Below are positions 16,803 through 27,415 of a DNA stretch of 64,000 bases, one piece after another. The translations under genes and the position numbers were made by a program. The DNA is from Paenibacillus sp. OVF10. Lineage in GTDB: Bacteria > Bacillota > Bacilli > Paenibacillales > Paenibacillaceae. The notes beneath the pieces were generated by a model. The model searched no databases and was not told where the DNA came from. It worked only from the letters and a program-made list of their open reading frames with translations. The stretch's first letter is position 1; each line of letters opens with the position of its first letter. The DNA is taken from assembly GCA_022836915.1 (NCBI GenBank), contig CP094668.1:3162001-3226000 (forward strand). Reading direction: 5' to 3'.

Positions 16803-18412
16803 TCAAAATAAATTAAGATCCAGTTGACGATACTGGATGGCTTCAGCCACATGAGCTGTCACAATTTCACCTTCATGGTCCAGATCGGCAATTGTTTGTG
16901 CCATCTTGATAATCCGATCATGTGCACGCATGCTCAGGTTTAACGTTTGCAGCGTTTGCTCTAACAGTTGCTCTGCCTCTTGGGGAGATGGATGGTCCGT
17001 CGCAAAAGCGTGCCGGAAAGCTGGCTATTCCAACGAACCGAACTTTGGGCATAACGTGTAGCCTGAATTTGATGAGCGTGGATCACTTTTGTCTGCATTT
17101 CTTCAGAGGAAGGGGAAGCAGCAGACTTGCGCCACTCGCCTGGTGGAGGAACCTCAACCTGAAGATCAATGCGGTCCAGCAGTGGCCCTGAAATTTTGGC
17201 TCGGTACGCGGCAACACGGGCTGGACTACATATGCAGCGTTGCTCCTCCGAATGAGCGGACAAATAACCGCAGGGACAGGGATTCATGGAACATGCTAGC
17301 ATGAACTGGGCCGGAAAGGTGAATGCAGCGCGTGCCCGACTAATTGTCACTGTGCGATCCTCTAACGGCTGCCTTAATACCTCCAGCACTTGACGCTGGA
17401 ATTCAGGTAATTCATCCAGAAACAATATGCCCCGGTGGGCAAGGCTCACTTCACCCGGTTTTGGGATACCACCGCCTCCAATCAGACCAGAGGTGGATAT
17501 TGTATGGTGAGGGGAGCGAAAAGGTCTATCTGCAATCAGGCCTTGAGGCGCTTCTTTCAATTTGCCTGCGGCACTTAATACTTTGGTTACTTCTAACGCT
17601 TCATCTTCTGACAAAGGTGGAAGGATGGTAGGCAGCCGTTTGATTAACATCGTTTTGCCCGTGCCTGGCGGTCCAACGAGCAGTATATTATGCATGCCAG
17701 CTGCAGCGATCATAAGCGCGCGTTTTACATGGTGCTGCCCCAGAACATCGCTATAGTCATCTACCAGTAATGGAATCTGTCTCGTCTTTTTATCCATTAT
17801 CTTCTGTGGCCTATCTGTTATAGGAGCAACGAGGTGTGCATAATTTTTCAACACGACTGGTCCTGCATTCGAATTATTTGGTATTCCCACTGAACTAGCG
17901 CGTTCATCTGGGTTTTCCGGAGCAATATCTTGTAAATGACGAATGCCAAACACCTGGATACCTCGAATCAGTGACGCTTCCTCCACGTTATCCAAAGGCA
18001 GGAGCACGGAGGTAAAGCCTTGTCGTTTGGCCAGATCCACCATGGACAAAATGCCGGGCACGGACCTGATCGAACCGTCCAACGCCAGTTCGCCAACCAC
18101 TAGTGTCCGTTCCTGGGGAGGAAGTACAAGCTGGCCGCTTGTCATAAGTAAACCAATAGCAATGGCTAGATCAAAGGAAGATCCTTCCTTGCGCAGATCA
18201 GCGGGAGCCAGATTAATTGTGATCCGCTGTAAAGGATACTGATATCCGCAGTTTTTAATCGCTGCACGAACACGTTCAACGGCCTCTCGAATGGCTGAAT
18301 CCGGTAAACCGATGATGGATGTCTGTGGCAGACCATTGGATAAATCGGTTTCCACCTCGATCAGAACGCCATCGATTCCGTACAAACACGCACTGTGTAA
18401 TTTTCCGTACAT
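16803..18412 (-). CDS. comM: ComM/YifB family Mg-chelatase-like AAA+ ATPase, frame broken at 16982-16985
   Basis: ComM-type proteins are AAA+ helicases that promote branch migration during recombination in transformation. The sequence starts MYGKLHSACLYGIDG and has a Lon-like ChlI domain, Walker A LLVGPPGTGKTMLIKRLP, Walker B FLDELPEF and a C-terminal Mg-chelatase domain with a Cys pair (CSMNPCPCGY). Restoring one base in the G4 run at 16982-16985 continues the frame through RAHDRIIKMAQTIADLD to a stop at 16803. This gives about 536 residues. The start at 18412 has GAGGTG correctly upstream; the ATG six codons earlier is less likely. Confidence 0.94.
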
Positions 18413-18748
18413 GACAAAGAAACACCTCACTCGATTCTTGACTCCGCATAATACGGGCCAGTCTACGAATTAAGGTGCTTCCTCAGCTTCTACTAAGCAT
18501 TTTATATAAAAGGAATCATGGAGTCAACCAGTCATTATCATTGCTGTAGTCATCTCTCCGGATCCCTGAATTTTATTTCTGGAAGGAAATCATTAAATAG
18601 CTTTGGCGAAAATAGTTAAGTATAAACTTTCATTATGATTATTAAATTTGACCCGAGAAAGCGTGAATCTGTTCGCTGGACTTAGCTATTATTGTTGTTA
18701 AATCATGGGGATGTACTGCTGATTTTCTATCTATATTTATATTTTACA

Positions 18749-18774
18749 CAATTTAATTTATCATAATTAAATTG
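18749..18774. promoter_or_regulatory. OhrR-type operator upstream of ohrR
   Basis: CAATTTAATT-tatcat-AATTAAATTG is a perfect inverted repeat, 26 bases long in all. Both arms carry the CAATTNAATT core known for OhrR boxes in Bacillus. It lies 117 bases ahead of ohrR, which fits autoregulation. The 18413-18890 gap is otherwise AT-rich with no gene. Confidence 0.65.
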
Positions 18775-18890
18775 AATAGTAAAATCATTTGTGCTCAATT
18801 ATTCTGTTTTTTTCTAATTTGTGATAAGATAGATTTATAGTTCCTTTTTTATAAGGAATAGAATGCACAATAGGCAGGTGAGAAAGATAT

Positions 18891-19346
18891 ATGCAGACTG
18901 ACAGTTTGAAGCTGGATAACCAATTATGCTTTGCCATATATGCTTGTTCACGTGAGATTACGAAGATGTACCAGCCTTATCTGGAGGTGCTCGGCGTAAC
19001 GTATTCACAGTATCTGGTTCTGATGGTATTGTGGGAACGTGAAGAATGTACGGTTAAGGAGATCGGGGAGGCACTCTATCTCGATTCGGGAACATTGACA
19101 CCACTTCTCAAACGGTTGCAGTCAGCAGGACTTATTAATCGCGAACGCTCTGCTCAGGATGAACGAAAAGTATTAATTACATTAACCGACTCCGGCCGTG
19201 AGCTGCGGAACAAGGCATTGTCCATCCCTGAATCCATTCAGGGAGATGCGTGTTTGAACAGTACAGAGTTTGAAGCTTTGCTGGGTCAGTTCAAAGGGTT
19301 GCTGGAGAAAGTTCACCAAACCAACACTAACGCAGCCAAAAAATAA
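18891..19346 (+). CDS. ohrR: Organic hydroperoxide-sensing MarR-family repressor OhrR
   Basis: The 151-residue protein begins LKLDNQLCFAIYACSREITK, with the peroxide-reactive Cys at residue 13, equivalent to Cys15 of B. subtilis OhrR. The winged helix follows, with VKEIGEALYLDSGTLTPLLKRL and the wing RSAQDERKVLITLT. OhrR represses ohr (organic hydroperoxide reductase) until the Cys is oxidised. No ohr gene is in the window. Additional Cys residues at about 17, 63 and 119 may matter for the redox type. A terminator follows. Confidence 0.93.
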   Translation: MQTDSLKLDNQLCFAIYACSREITKMYQPYLEVLGVTYSQYLVLMVLWEREECTVKEIGEALYLDSGTLTPLLKRLQSAGLINRERSAQDERKVLITLTDSGRELRNKALSIPESIQGDACLNSTEFEALLGQFKGLLEKVHQTNTNAAKK

Positions 19347-19367
19347 AATGTAGTTTTACATCAAGGA

Positions 19368-19394
19368 AACCTTAGCTTTTAGCTGAGGTTTTTT
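19368..19394 (+). terminator. Rho-independent terminator after ohrR
   Basis: AACCTTAGCT-ttt-AGCTGAGGTT is followed by TTTT. It lies 22 bases after the ohrR stop codon. Confidence 0.8.
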
Positions 19395-19470
19395 CCATAT
19401 ATACCCAAGCATTCACAATATGGGATCATACTCATATCAAAATACTGTCTATTAACCATTAATTTTTTAA

Positions 19471-19498
19471 GGAAAGCGTTTTAAAAACGTGTTACAAT
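19471..19498 (+). promoter_or_regulatory. Candidate promoter and CcpA (cre-like) site for sucCD
   Basis: A TACAAT -10 hexamer lies at 19493-19498. Just upstream, GGAAAGCGTTTTAA (19471-19484) matches the catabolite-response consensus TGWAARCGYTWNCW at 12 of 14 positions, where a -35 region would sit. Catabolite control of this TCA-cycle operon would make sense but is an inference. Confidence 0.4.
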
Positions 19499-19589
19499 GA
19501 ATTGGGTTTAAGTGAAAATAGTCAACATTTGTCTTTTGTTAGTCTACCAACCCGCCTTGTTGCAGTCATGTTGATAGGAGGATTCGAGA

Positions 19590-20750
19590 ATGAATATCCA
19601 TGAATATCAAGGAAAAGAAGTACTGAAACAGTATGGAGTTACCGTTCCAAATGGAAAGGTTGCTTATACAGTCGATGAAGCGGTTGCGGCCGCAGAGGCA
19701 CTGGGCAGTCCGGTGACTGTTGTTAAAGCGCAAATTCACGCAGGTGGCCGGGGTAAAGCCGGCGGCGTAAAAGTGGCGAAGAGTACGGATGAAGTTCGTG
19801 CCTATGCTTCCGAAATTCTGGGCAAAGTATTGGTAACACACCAGACTGGACCAGAAGGCAAAGAAGTGAAACGCCTTCTGATTGAAGAAGGATGCGATAT
19901 CCGCAAAGAGTATTATGTGGGTGTTGTTGTGGACCGTGCCACAGGCCGTGTAGTTATGATGGCTTCCGAAGAAGGCGGTACTGAGATTGAAGAAGTAGCT
20001 GAAGCTACACCTGAGAAAATTTTCAAAGAAATTATTGACCCTGCCATTGGATTGCAAGTGTTCCAGGCTCGTAAACTGGCTTACAGCATTAAGATTCCGA
20101 ATGAACTGGTGAACAAAGCTGTTAAGTTCATGCTCGCGCTGTACACTGCATTTGTCGAAAAAGATTGCTCTATTGCCGAGATCAATCCTCTCGTTGTTAC
20201 CGGAGATGGAAACGTTATCGCGCTAGATGCGAAATTAAACTTTGACTCCAACGCCCTGTTCCGTCACAAAGACATTTTGGAACTGCGTGACCTGGATGAA
20301 GAGGATGAAAAAGAAATCGAAGCTTCCAAATACGACCTCAGCTACATAGCACTTGATGGCAACATCGGCTGTATGGTCAATGGTGCGGGACTTGCGATGG
20401 CAACGATGGACATTATCAAATACTACGGTGGAGACCCGGCCAATTTCCTTGACGTTGGGGGCGGTGCAACAACGGAGAAGGTGACTGAAGCATTTAAGAT
20501 CATCTTGTCCGATGCCAAAGTAGCTGGGATCTTTGTTAACATTTTCGGTGGCATCATGCGCTGTGATGTTATCGCCAATGGTGTTGTTGAAGCCGCGAAG
20601 CAGCTTGGCCTGACCAAACCGCTGGTTGTTCGTCTTGAAGGAACTAACGTGGAGCTTGGCAAACGTATTCTGGGTGAATCTGGCCTGAATATCGTTCCTG
20701 CTGATTCCATGGCCGATGGTGCACAGAAAATTGTTGCCCTCGTAAAATAA
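19590..20750 (+). CDS. sucC: Succinate-CoA ligase, beta subunit
   Basis: SucC is the nucleotide-binding subunit of succinyl-CoA synthetase in the TCA cycle. The 386-residue protein starts [17 protein letters not shown], has an ATP-grasp domain in the first 230 residues ([20 protein letters not shown]) and a C-terminal ligase domain with [15 protein letters not shown] and [21 protein letters not shown] precedes the ATG. sucD follows after 63 bases. Confidence 0.98.
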   Translation: MNIHEYQGKEVLKQYGVTVPNGKVAYTVDEAVAAAEALGSPVTVVKAQIHAGGRGKAGGVKVAKSTDEVRAYASEILGKVLVTHQTGPEGKEVKRLLIEEGCDIRKEYYVGVVVDRATGRVVMMASEEGGTEIEEVAEATPEKIFKEIIDPAIGLQVFQARKLAYSIKIPNELVNKAVKFMLALYTAFVEKDCSIAEINPLVVTGDGNVIALDAKLNFDSNALFRHKDILELRDLDEEDEKEIEASKYDLSYIALDGNIGCMVNGAGLAMATMDIIKYYGGDPANFLDVGGGATTEKVTEAFKIILSDAKVAGIFVNIFGGIMRCDVIANGVVEAAKQLGLTKPLVVRLEGTNVELGKRILGESGLNIVPADSMADGAQKIVALVK

Positions 20751-20813
20751 GTTCATTCCTTAGTACCGGAGCTGTCCGGGAATTGAAAAATAACCGTAAG
20801 GATGTGAAGCAAC

Positions 20814-21741
20814 GTGAGTATTTTGATCGATAAAAATACAAAAGTCATTACGCAAGGCATTACGGGTTCAACGGGAATGTTCCACACGAAGGGCGCATTG
20901 GACTATGGAACCCAGATGGTAGGCGGAGTTACACCGGGTAAAGGCGGAACTAATGTGGATATCACGTTGGAAGACGGTACAGTAGCTAGTCTGCCGGTGT
21001 TTAACACTGTACAGGAAGCGAAGGAAGCTACAGGCGCAACAGCGAGCGTCATTTATGTTCCTCCTGCATTTGCAGCAGATTCCATTATGGAAGCTGTTGA
21101 TGCTGAGCTGGACCTCGTAATCTGTATTACAGAAGGTATTCCGGTTCTTGACATGATCAAGGTTGACCGCTTCATGGAAGGTAAAAATACCGTCCTGATC
21201 GGACCAAACTGTCCAGGTGTCATTACACCAGGCGAATGTAAAATCGGTATCATGCCTGGTTATATCCATATGGCAGGGCACGTAGGCGTTGTTTCCCGTA
21301 GTGGAACACTTACCTATGAAGCCGTTCATCAACTGACGACACGTGGCATTGGACAATCTTCTGCTGTAGGAATCGGGGAGACCCTGTAAAGGCTCCGAGT
21401 TCATTGATATCCTCAAACGGTTCAATGAAGATCCACAGACTCATGCGGTCATCATGATTGGTGAGATTGGTGGTACAGCTGAAGAGGATGCTGCAGATTG
21501 GGTACGTGAAAACATGACTAAACCGGTTGTTGGCTTTATCGGTGGCGTAACAGCGCCTCCAGGCAAACGGATGGGCCATGCTGGAGCTATTATTTCTGGC
21601 GGTAAAGGTACAGCCAAAGAGAAAATTGCGAAGCTGGAATCATGTGGAATCAAAGTAGCACCAACTCCTGCTGAGATGGGTTCGACTTTGGTGAGTGTAC
21701 TTGAGGAACGCGGTATTTTGAATTTGTGCACGACACATTAA
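20814..21741 (+). CDS. sucD: Succinate-CoA ligase, alpha subunit, frame broken twice near 21375-21392
   Basis: SucD binds CoA and carries the phosphorylated His. The first part has [19 protein letters not shown] and [17 protein letters not shown]. The second has [16 protein letters not shown] and RMGHAGAII, where the His is the phosphorylation site. The two parts join after restoring one G in the G4 run at 21375-21378 and one G at 21391-21392, which rebuilds the [16 protein letters not shown] stretch. The result is 309 residues, normal for the family. The start is GTG at 20814. Confidence 0.95.
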
Positions 21742-21822
21742 TTCTTTTTCGTTATAATAGAAGAAACGGCTCGGAAATGATCTATTTCTGGTAGACCGAC
21801 TATTATGATTACGGAAAAGGTA

Positions 21823-21865
21823 AGCAACCTTTTGTCCTTGAACAGGGCGAAGGGTTGCTTTTTTG
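21823..21865 (+). terminator. Rho-independent terminator after sucD
   Basis: AGCAACC and GGTTGCT, with partial inner pairing (CCT/AGG), are followed by T6. Confidence 0.8.
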
Positions 21866-21985
21866 CGTTTTTTTACGGGAAAAGGGTGAGGAATTGTCTC
21901 TCATCTGCGTAAACGCTTGCATTCCGTGGTCACTTAACACACAATATGAGGGAAGATACTCTTCCCGCTCTGGGAGGTTTATGGT

Positions 21986-23116
21986 ATGGAAGAACGATGG
22001 ATCTTGTTTGGGTTACATGAGATGGAGGGTATTGGTAAAAAAACAATCTCGAAACTGATTCTGGGACAACATGAATTACCCGAACTATTGAATTATGGGG
22101 AAAGCGACTGGGTCGCAGCAGGTTTGCGCAAAGATCAGGCTGCACGTTTGACTAGCCAATTTACTATCGACTGGATTGAGAGTAAAAGAGAACACGTTTA
22201 CAATCAGGGGATAGAGGTTATTACTTATCTGGATCAGAATTATCCCATATTAATGAAGGAAACCGTTCAGCCTCCCTGGGTAATGTATGCTCGAGGGGAT
22301 GTTAGTTTGCTACACAATTCGTCTATTGCCATGGTGGGAACTCGTATGCCGACTGTGTATGGCCGCAAAGTTGGAGAAAAGCTGGCAGAGCAATTATGCA
22401 ATGCAGGACTGACGATTGTAAGCGGGCTTGCCCGCGGTATTGATAGCGTGTGTCATGAGGCAGTATTACGAGCTAAAGGAAAAACGATTGCAGTATTCGG
22501 AACCGGGATTGATAATATATACCCACCCGAAAATACAAGCCTCGCCGAGCGAATCGCGGATACGGGTCTGCTTTTGTCGGAATATCCACCAGGTACGAGA
22601 GCGCGCCAGGGATTATTTCCGGAACGGAATCGAATCATTGCCGGTCTGACACTGGGAACATTGGTTGTTGAGGCTGACATTCGCAGTGGTTCACTCATTA
22701 CAGCAGATGCTGCGCTTGAAGCAGGCAGGGATGTATTTGCAGTCCCTGGACCTATTACATCGCCGAAAAGTCGGGGAGCACACAATCTTATCCGTCAAGG
22801 GGCCAAATTGGTCACTTGTGCAGCAGATGTATTGGAAGAGTATCGATTGGGCTTGCCAAATGCAGAACAACTTCCTTACAATAGAGGACGTTCGACCGAA
22901 ACAACCGAGCCTTCCGGGCGAGGGATATTCGCTGAGGTTAAGCTCTCTCCAGATGAACAACGCGTGATTTATCTGTTGGAACAGGGAGAACAATCATTGG
23001 ATCAACTGGTTGAGCTGCTTGGTTGGGATTTTGGACATTTGCATTCAGTTCTGTTATCTTTAATCATAAAAAAGCAGATTAGCCAATTACCAGGCACTAA
23101 ATACGCGAGGGTATGA
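21986..23116 (+). CDS. dprA: DNA-processing protein DprA
   Basis: DprA loads RecA onto incoming single-stranded DNA in natural transformation. The 376-residue protein has an N-terminal helix-hairpin-helix-like part, the Rossmann core with MVGTRMPTVYGRK, VSGLARGIDSVCHEA and PERNRIIAGLT, and a C-terminal winged helix (SLDQLVELLGWDFGHLHSVLLSL). GGGAGG precedes the ATG. The sucCD-dprA-topA order is the common Bacillota order. comM nearby also belongs to the DNA uptake/recombination set. Confidence 0.96.
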   Translation: MEERWILFGLHEMEGIGKKTISKLILGQHELPELLNYGESDWVAAGLRKDQAARLTSQFTIDWIESKREHVYNQGIEVITYLDQNYPILMKETVQPPWVMYARGDVSLLHNSSIAMVGTRMPTVYGRKVGEKLAEQLCNAGLTIVSGLARGIDSVCHEAVLRAKGKTIAVFGTGIDNIYPPENTSLAERIADTGLLLSEYPPGTRARQGLFPERNRIIAGLTLGTLVVEADIRSGSLITADAALEAGRDVFAVPGPITSPKSRGAHNLIRQGAKLVTCAADVLEEYRLGLPNAEQLPYNRGRSTETTEPSGRGIFAEVKLSPDEQRVIYLLEQGEQSLDQLVELLGWDFGHLHSVLLSLIIKKQISQLPGTKYARV

Positions 23117-23232
23117 CGAAGCTACAACCTACGTAGTGCGTGGAAATATATAATTAGCAGAAGTTATTAACTATGCATAAGCTTACAGAAACAGTTTCAT
23201 GACAGTTTCATGACTGAGAGGAGGATGAACCT

Positions 23233-25331
23233 ATGGCGGATGCACTCGTAATCGTGGAGTCGCCCTCAAAGGCGAAGACGATAGGCAAATATTTAGGCAG
23301 CAAGTTCATCGTAAAAGCTTCGATGGGACATGTTCGCGATTTGCCAAAGAGTCAGATCGGCGTTGAGGTAGAGAATGATTTTAATCCGAAATATATTACG
23401 ATCCGCGGCAAAGGTTCAATTTTGAAAGAACTGAAGGATGCACGGAAGAAAGTGAAAAAGTGTATCTCGCAGCTGACCCGGATCGCGAAGGTGAGGCTAT
23501 TGCATGGCATTTGGCCCATGCCCTTGAACTGGACGATACGGCAGATTGCCGGGTTGTATTTAATGAAATTACAAAACAGGCGGTCAAAGATGCGTTCAAA
23601 ACGCCGCGGAAAATCAATATGGATTTGGTTAACGCGCAGCAGGCAAGACGTATTCTGGATCGGCTCGTTGGATATAAAATTAGTCCGTTATTATGGAAGA
23701 AAGTGAAGAAAGGTTTGTCTGCAGGCCGGGTTCAGTCCGTGGCTGTTAAAATCATTTTAGATCGTGAAAATGAAATTGATGATTTTGAGCCGGAAGAATA
23801 CTGGAGCATTACGGCCAAACTTACAGCAGACGGCAATCCGTTTGAAGCCAAGTTTCATAAACTGAACGGGGCCAAAACAGAGCTGGGCAGTGAAGCGGAA
23901 GTGCAAGCGATCCTGAAACAGATCGAAGGTGCAGACTTTACGATCAAGGAAGTTAAAGAGAAAGAACGGAGCCGTAACCCTTCCGCCCCGTTTACGACGA
24001 GTTCTCTGCAACAGGAAGCGGCGCGTAAATTGAATTTCAGAGCTTCCAAGACGATGTCGGTTGCCCAACAACTATATGAAGGTGTAGACCTTGGAAAAGA
24101 AGGCACAGTAGGTCTCATCACGTATATGCGTACGGACTCCACACGAATTGCGGCATCTGCACAAGAAGAAGCCAAAGAATATATCGTTGGTAAGTATGGT
24201 GAGCCATTTGCACCTGAGACTCCACGAAACTATTCCAAAAAAGCAGCTAATGCTCAGGATGCGCATGAAGCAATTCGTCCAACTTCAATTCTGCGTGACC
24301 CTGACTCAATCAAGTCATTCATGAGTCGCGATCAGTTCCGGTTGTATAAACTGGTATGGGAACGTTTTGTAGCGAGCCAGATGTCTTCGGCTATCCTGGA
24401 TACACTCTCTGTAGATATTGCTGCGGGGGACACCATTTTCCGTGCAGCAGGTTCGAAGGTACGGTTCCAAGGTTTCATGAAGGTATATGTTGAAGGAAAC
24501 GACGATGGTACAACCGATGAAGATCGTCTGCTGCCTCCGTTGAAAAGTGGAGATGTGCTTGAGAAGCAGGAGATTGAGCCAAAACAGCATTTTACACAAC
24601 CGCCACCCCGGTATACGGAGGCAAGGTTGGTTAAGACGCTTGAGGAATTGGGGATAGGGCGTCCGAGTACATATGCGCCAACACTGGAGACCATTCAGAA
24701 GCGCGGATATGTTGCGATAGAGGAAAAGAAATTCATGCCAACGGAGCTTGGTGAACTGGTCATTGAACAGATGGAAGAGTTTTTCCCGGAAATCCTGAAT
24801 GTAGAGTTCACCGCAAACATGGAAGGTGATCTTGACCATGTGGAGGAAGGTTCCGAGGATTGGGTCAAAGTACTTGCAGAATTCTATGAATCTTTTGAGA
24901 AACGCCTTGAGTTTGCTGAAGAAGAAATGAAAGAAATCGAGATTGAAGACGAAGTATCGGATGAGATCTGTGAGAAGTGCGGCAAACCGCTGGTTTATAA
25001 ACTCGGACGTTTTGGCAAGTTTCTTGCGTGCTCTGGCTTCCCTGATTGCCGGAATACCAAACCGATTATCAAGGATATCGGCGTGACTTGTCCGAAGTGT
25101 AAGGAAGGTCATGTTGTTGAGCGTCGTAGCAAAAAAGGACGTATTTTCTACGGTTGTGACAAATATCCTGAATGTGATTTTGTCTCATGGGACAGACCTT
25201 CAGCCAAACCATGTCCAAGTTGCGGATCGCTAATGATTGAAAAGAGGAACAAAAAGGGAGCACGATTGCAGTGTACTTCATGTGATCATCAGGAGCCGGT
25301 GGATGAACCGGATGACGAATCAGCAGATTAG
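23233..25331 (+). CDS. topA: DNA topoisomerase I, frame broken at 23455-23459
   Basis: TopA relaxes negative supercoils. The Toprim domain begins [19 protein letters not shown] and continues across the break with [15 protein letters not shown]. The active-site Tyr is in [11 protein letters not shown] at about residue 297. Three C-terminal zinc ribbons follow: CEKCGKPLV...CSGFPDC, CPKCKEG...CDKYPEC and CPSCGS...CTSC. Restoring one A in the A5 run at 23455-23459 gives 699 residues. TopA is normally essential, so an artefact is likely. GAGAGGAGG precedes the ATG. Confidence 0.96.
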
Positions 25332-25387
25332 TATATATGTGAATCAATTCAATTATAGTGAAATATGAAATTGCTTTATGGGGGTAA

Positions 25388-26730
25388 ATGATTTTGACAA
25401 ATGAACAACAAGTAACCGTTATTGGTGCCGGGCTGGCAGGAACAGAAGCGGCCTGGCAGATTGCAAGTCGCGGCGTACGCGTAAAATTATACGAGATGAG
25501 ACCTGTTGTGAAAACGCCAGCTCATCATACGGATAAATTTGCAGAGCTGGTATGTAGCAACTCGCTGCGTGCGAATGGATTGACCAATGCAGTGGGTGTG
25601 TTAAAAGAAGAAATGAGAATGCTCAATTCTCTTGTATTGTCAGCAGCAGACAAACATGCAGTTCCTGCAGGTGGGGCACTTGCTGTGGACCGAGATGGAT
25701 TTTCAGGTGAGATTACATCCACGTTGCACCAACATCCGCTCATCGAAGTGGTGAATGAGGAATTAACTTCTCTGCCAGAAGATGGCATTGTTGTTGTTGC
25801 AACGGGGCCGCTGACTTCACCCGCATTGTCTGAGCAAATTAAGGCACTAATGGGGGAAGAGTATTTCTACTTCTATGATGCAGCTGCACCGATCATCGAA
25901 AAAGATTCAATTGATATGAACAAAGTGTATCTGGCTTCACGTTATGATAAAGGCGAAGCGGCATATCTGAACTGTCCGATGACAGAAGAAGAGTTTGATG
26001 TCTTCTATGAAGCTCTCATTACTGCTGAAGTTGCTCAATTGAAAGAGTTCGAGAAAGAAATCTACTTTGAAGGCTGTATGCCAATCGAAGTGATGATGAA
26101 ACGCGGAAAACAGACGGCTCTGTTTGGACCTATGAAACCGGTAGGTCTGGTTAACCCTCATACAGGAGAGTTGCCACATGCGGTTGTTCAGCTGAGACAG
26201 GACAATGCAGCTGGAACCCTGTATAACTTGGTGGGCTTCCAGACGCATCTGAAATGGGGAGAACAGAAACGTGTCTTTTCCCTTATTCCTGGACTTGAAA
26301 ATGCAGAGTTCGTTCGTTATGGCGTAATGCACCGTAATACATTTATTAACTCTCCTAAACTGCTTCTTCCGACGTATCAGTTTAAAGAGCGTCCAAACCT
26401 GTTCTTTGCAGGTCAGATGACGGGTGTAGAAGGATATGTGGAATCTGCTGCATCAGGGCTGATTGCCGGCATGAACGCAGCCAAAGCAGCACTTGGGCAG
26501 GAACTGGTGGTATTGCCGGTAGAAACAACACTTGGCAGTATGGCTCAGTATATTACAACGGCTGACTTCAAGCACTTCCAACCAATGAACGCAAACTTTG
26601 GTTTGTTGCCGAAGCTTGAAACGAAGATTCGTAACAAAAAGGAAAAAATGAAGCTCTTGCACAGCGTGCACTGGATGGCATTACTAGTTTTGCTGCGGCA
26701 GAAGGTCTAACTGTTCCAGAACGCGTATAA
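25388..26730 (+). CDS. trmFO: Methylenetetrahydrofolate-tRNA-(uracil-5-)-methyltransferase TrmFO, frame broken near the C-terminus
   Basis: TrmFO makes m5U54 in tRNA using methylene-THF and FAD. The FAD-binding N-terminus [18 protein letters not shown] is followed by [33 protein letters not shown] and [16 protein letters not shown]. The frame breaks at the A6 run 26643-26648. One more A restores [17 protein letters not shown] and gives 447 residues, ending at 26730. hslV follows directly; the xerC gene found here in B. subtilis is absent. Confidence 0.95.
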
Positions 26731-26756
26731 ATTATTCGTGGGAGGATGCTGATATC

Positions 26757-27299
26757 ATGGATATGTCATTTCATGCTACAACGATCTGTGCTGTTCGTCA
26801 TAATGGTAAGGCTGCAATCGCAGGAGATGGTCAGGTGACCATGGGCCAAAGTGTTGTGATGAAGAATACAGCCAAGAAGGTAAGACGTTTGTACCGCGGA
26901 CAGGTTGTTGCTGGCTTTGCTGGTTCTGTGGCGGATGCGATCACCCTGTTTGAGAAATTCGAAGGTAAGCTGGAGGAGCACCATGGTAACTTGCAGCGTG
27001 CTGCTGTAGAGCTTGCCAAGGACTGGCGTCAGGATCGAATCTTGCGTAAGCTTGAGGCACTGTTGATTGTGATGGACAAATCAGGTATGCTGCTCATTTC
27101 AGGCGGCGGGGAAATTATCGAACCGGATGATGACGTTATTGCTATCGGATCAGGTGGAAACTTTGCCTTATCTGCTGCACGTGCGTTGAAACGTCATGCA
27201 GTAAACCTGGAAGCGAAAGATATTGCGCGTGAATCACTTCAGATTGCCTCGGAGTTATGTGTATATACCAACAGTAATATTATTGTAGAAGAATTATAA
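26757..27299 (+). CDS. hslV: ATP-dependent protease subunit HslV (ClpQ/CodW)
   Basis: HslV is the proteasome-like N-terminal nucleophile protease that works with the unfoldase HslU. The 180-residue product has [26 protein letters not shown] and [19 protein letters not shown]. The residues before the TT (MDMSFHA) resemble B. subtilis CodW, in which a Ser near the start is the nucleophile instead of the usual Thr. The Ser here is at position 4, after Met-Asp-Met, so processing of the N-terminus is uncertain; an ATG at 26763 would expose it directly. GGGAGGATG lies upstream. Confidence 0.95.
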   Translation: MDMSFHATTICAVRHNGKAAIAGDGQVTMGQSVVMKNTAKKVRRLYRGQVVAGFAGSVADAITLFEKFEGKLEEHHGNLQRAAVELAKDWRQDRILRKLEALLIVMDKSGMLLISGGGEIIEPDDDVIAIGSGGNFALSAARALKRHAVNLEAKDIARESLQIASELCVYTNSNIIVEEL

Positions 27300-27303
27300 G
27301 CCA

Positions 27304-27366
27304 AAGAAATCTCCCGTAGTGGAGCATGATTCTGTAATCTGCTCCAGGACGTCTAGGGGATTCTTT
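27304..27366 (+). other. Structured hslV-hslU intergenic element
   Basis: A strong hairpin, TGGAGCATGATT-ctgt-AATCTGCTCCA (27320-27346), sits inside outer arms AAGAAATCTCCC and GGGGATTCTT. There is no real T run, so it is more likely a processing or attenuation structure than a full terminator. Confidence 0.4.
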
Positions 27367-27415
27367 GTCCTTGTTAGGTAAAATAAATTCAACATACTGG
27401 TAGGAGGGAAGCAAT

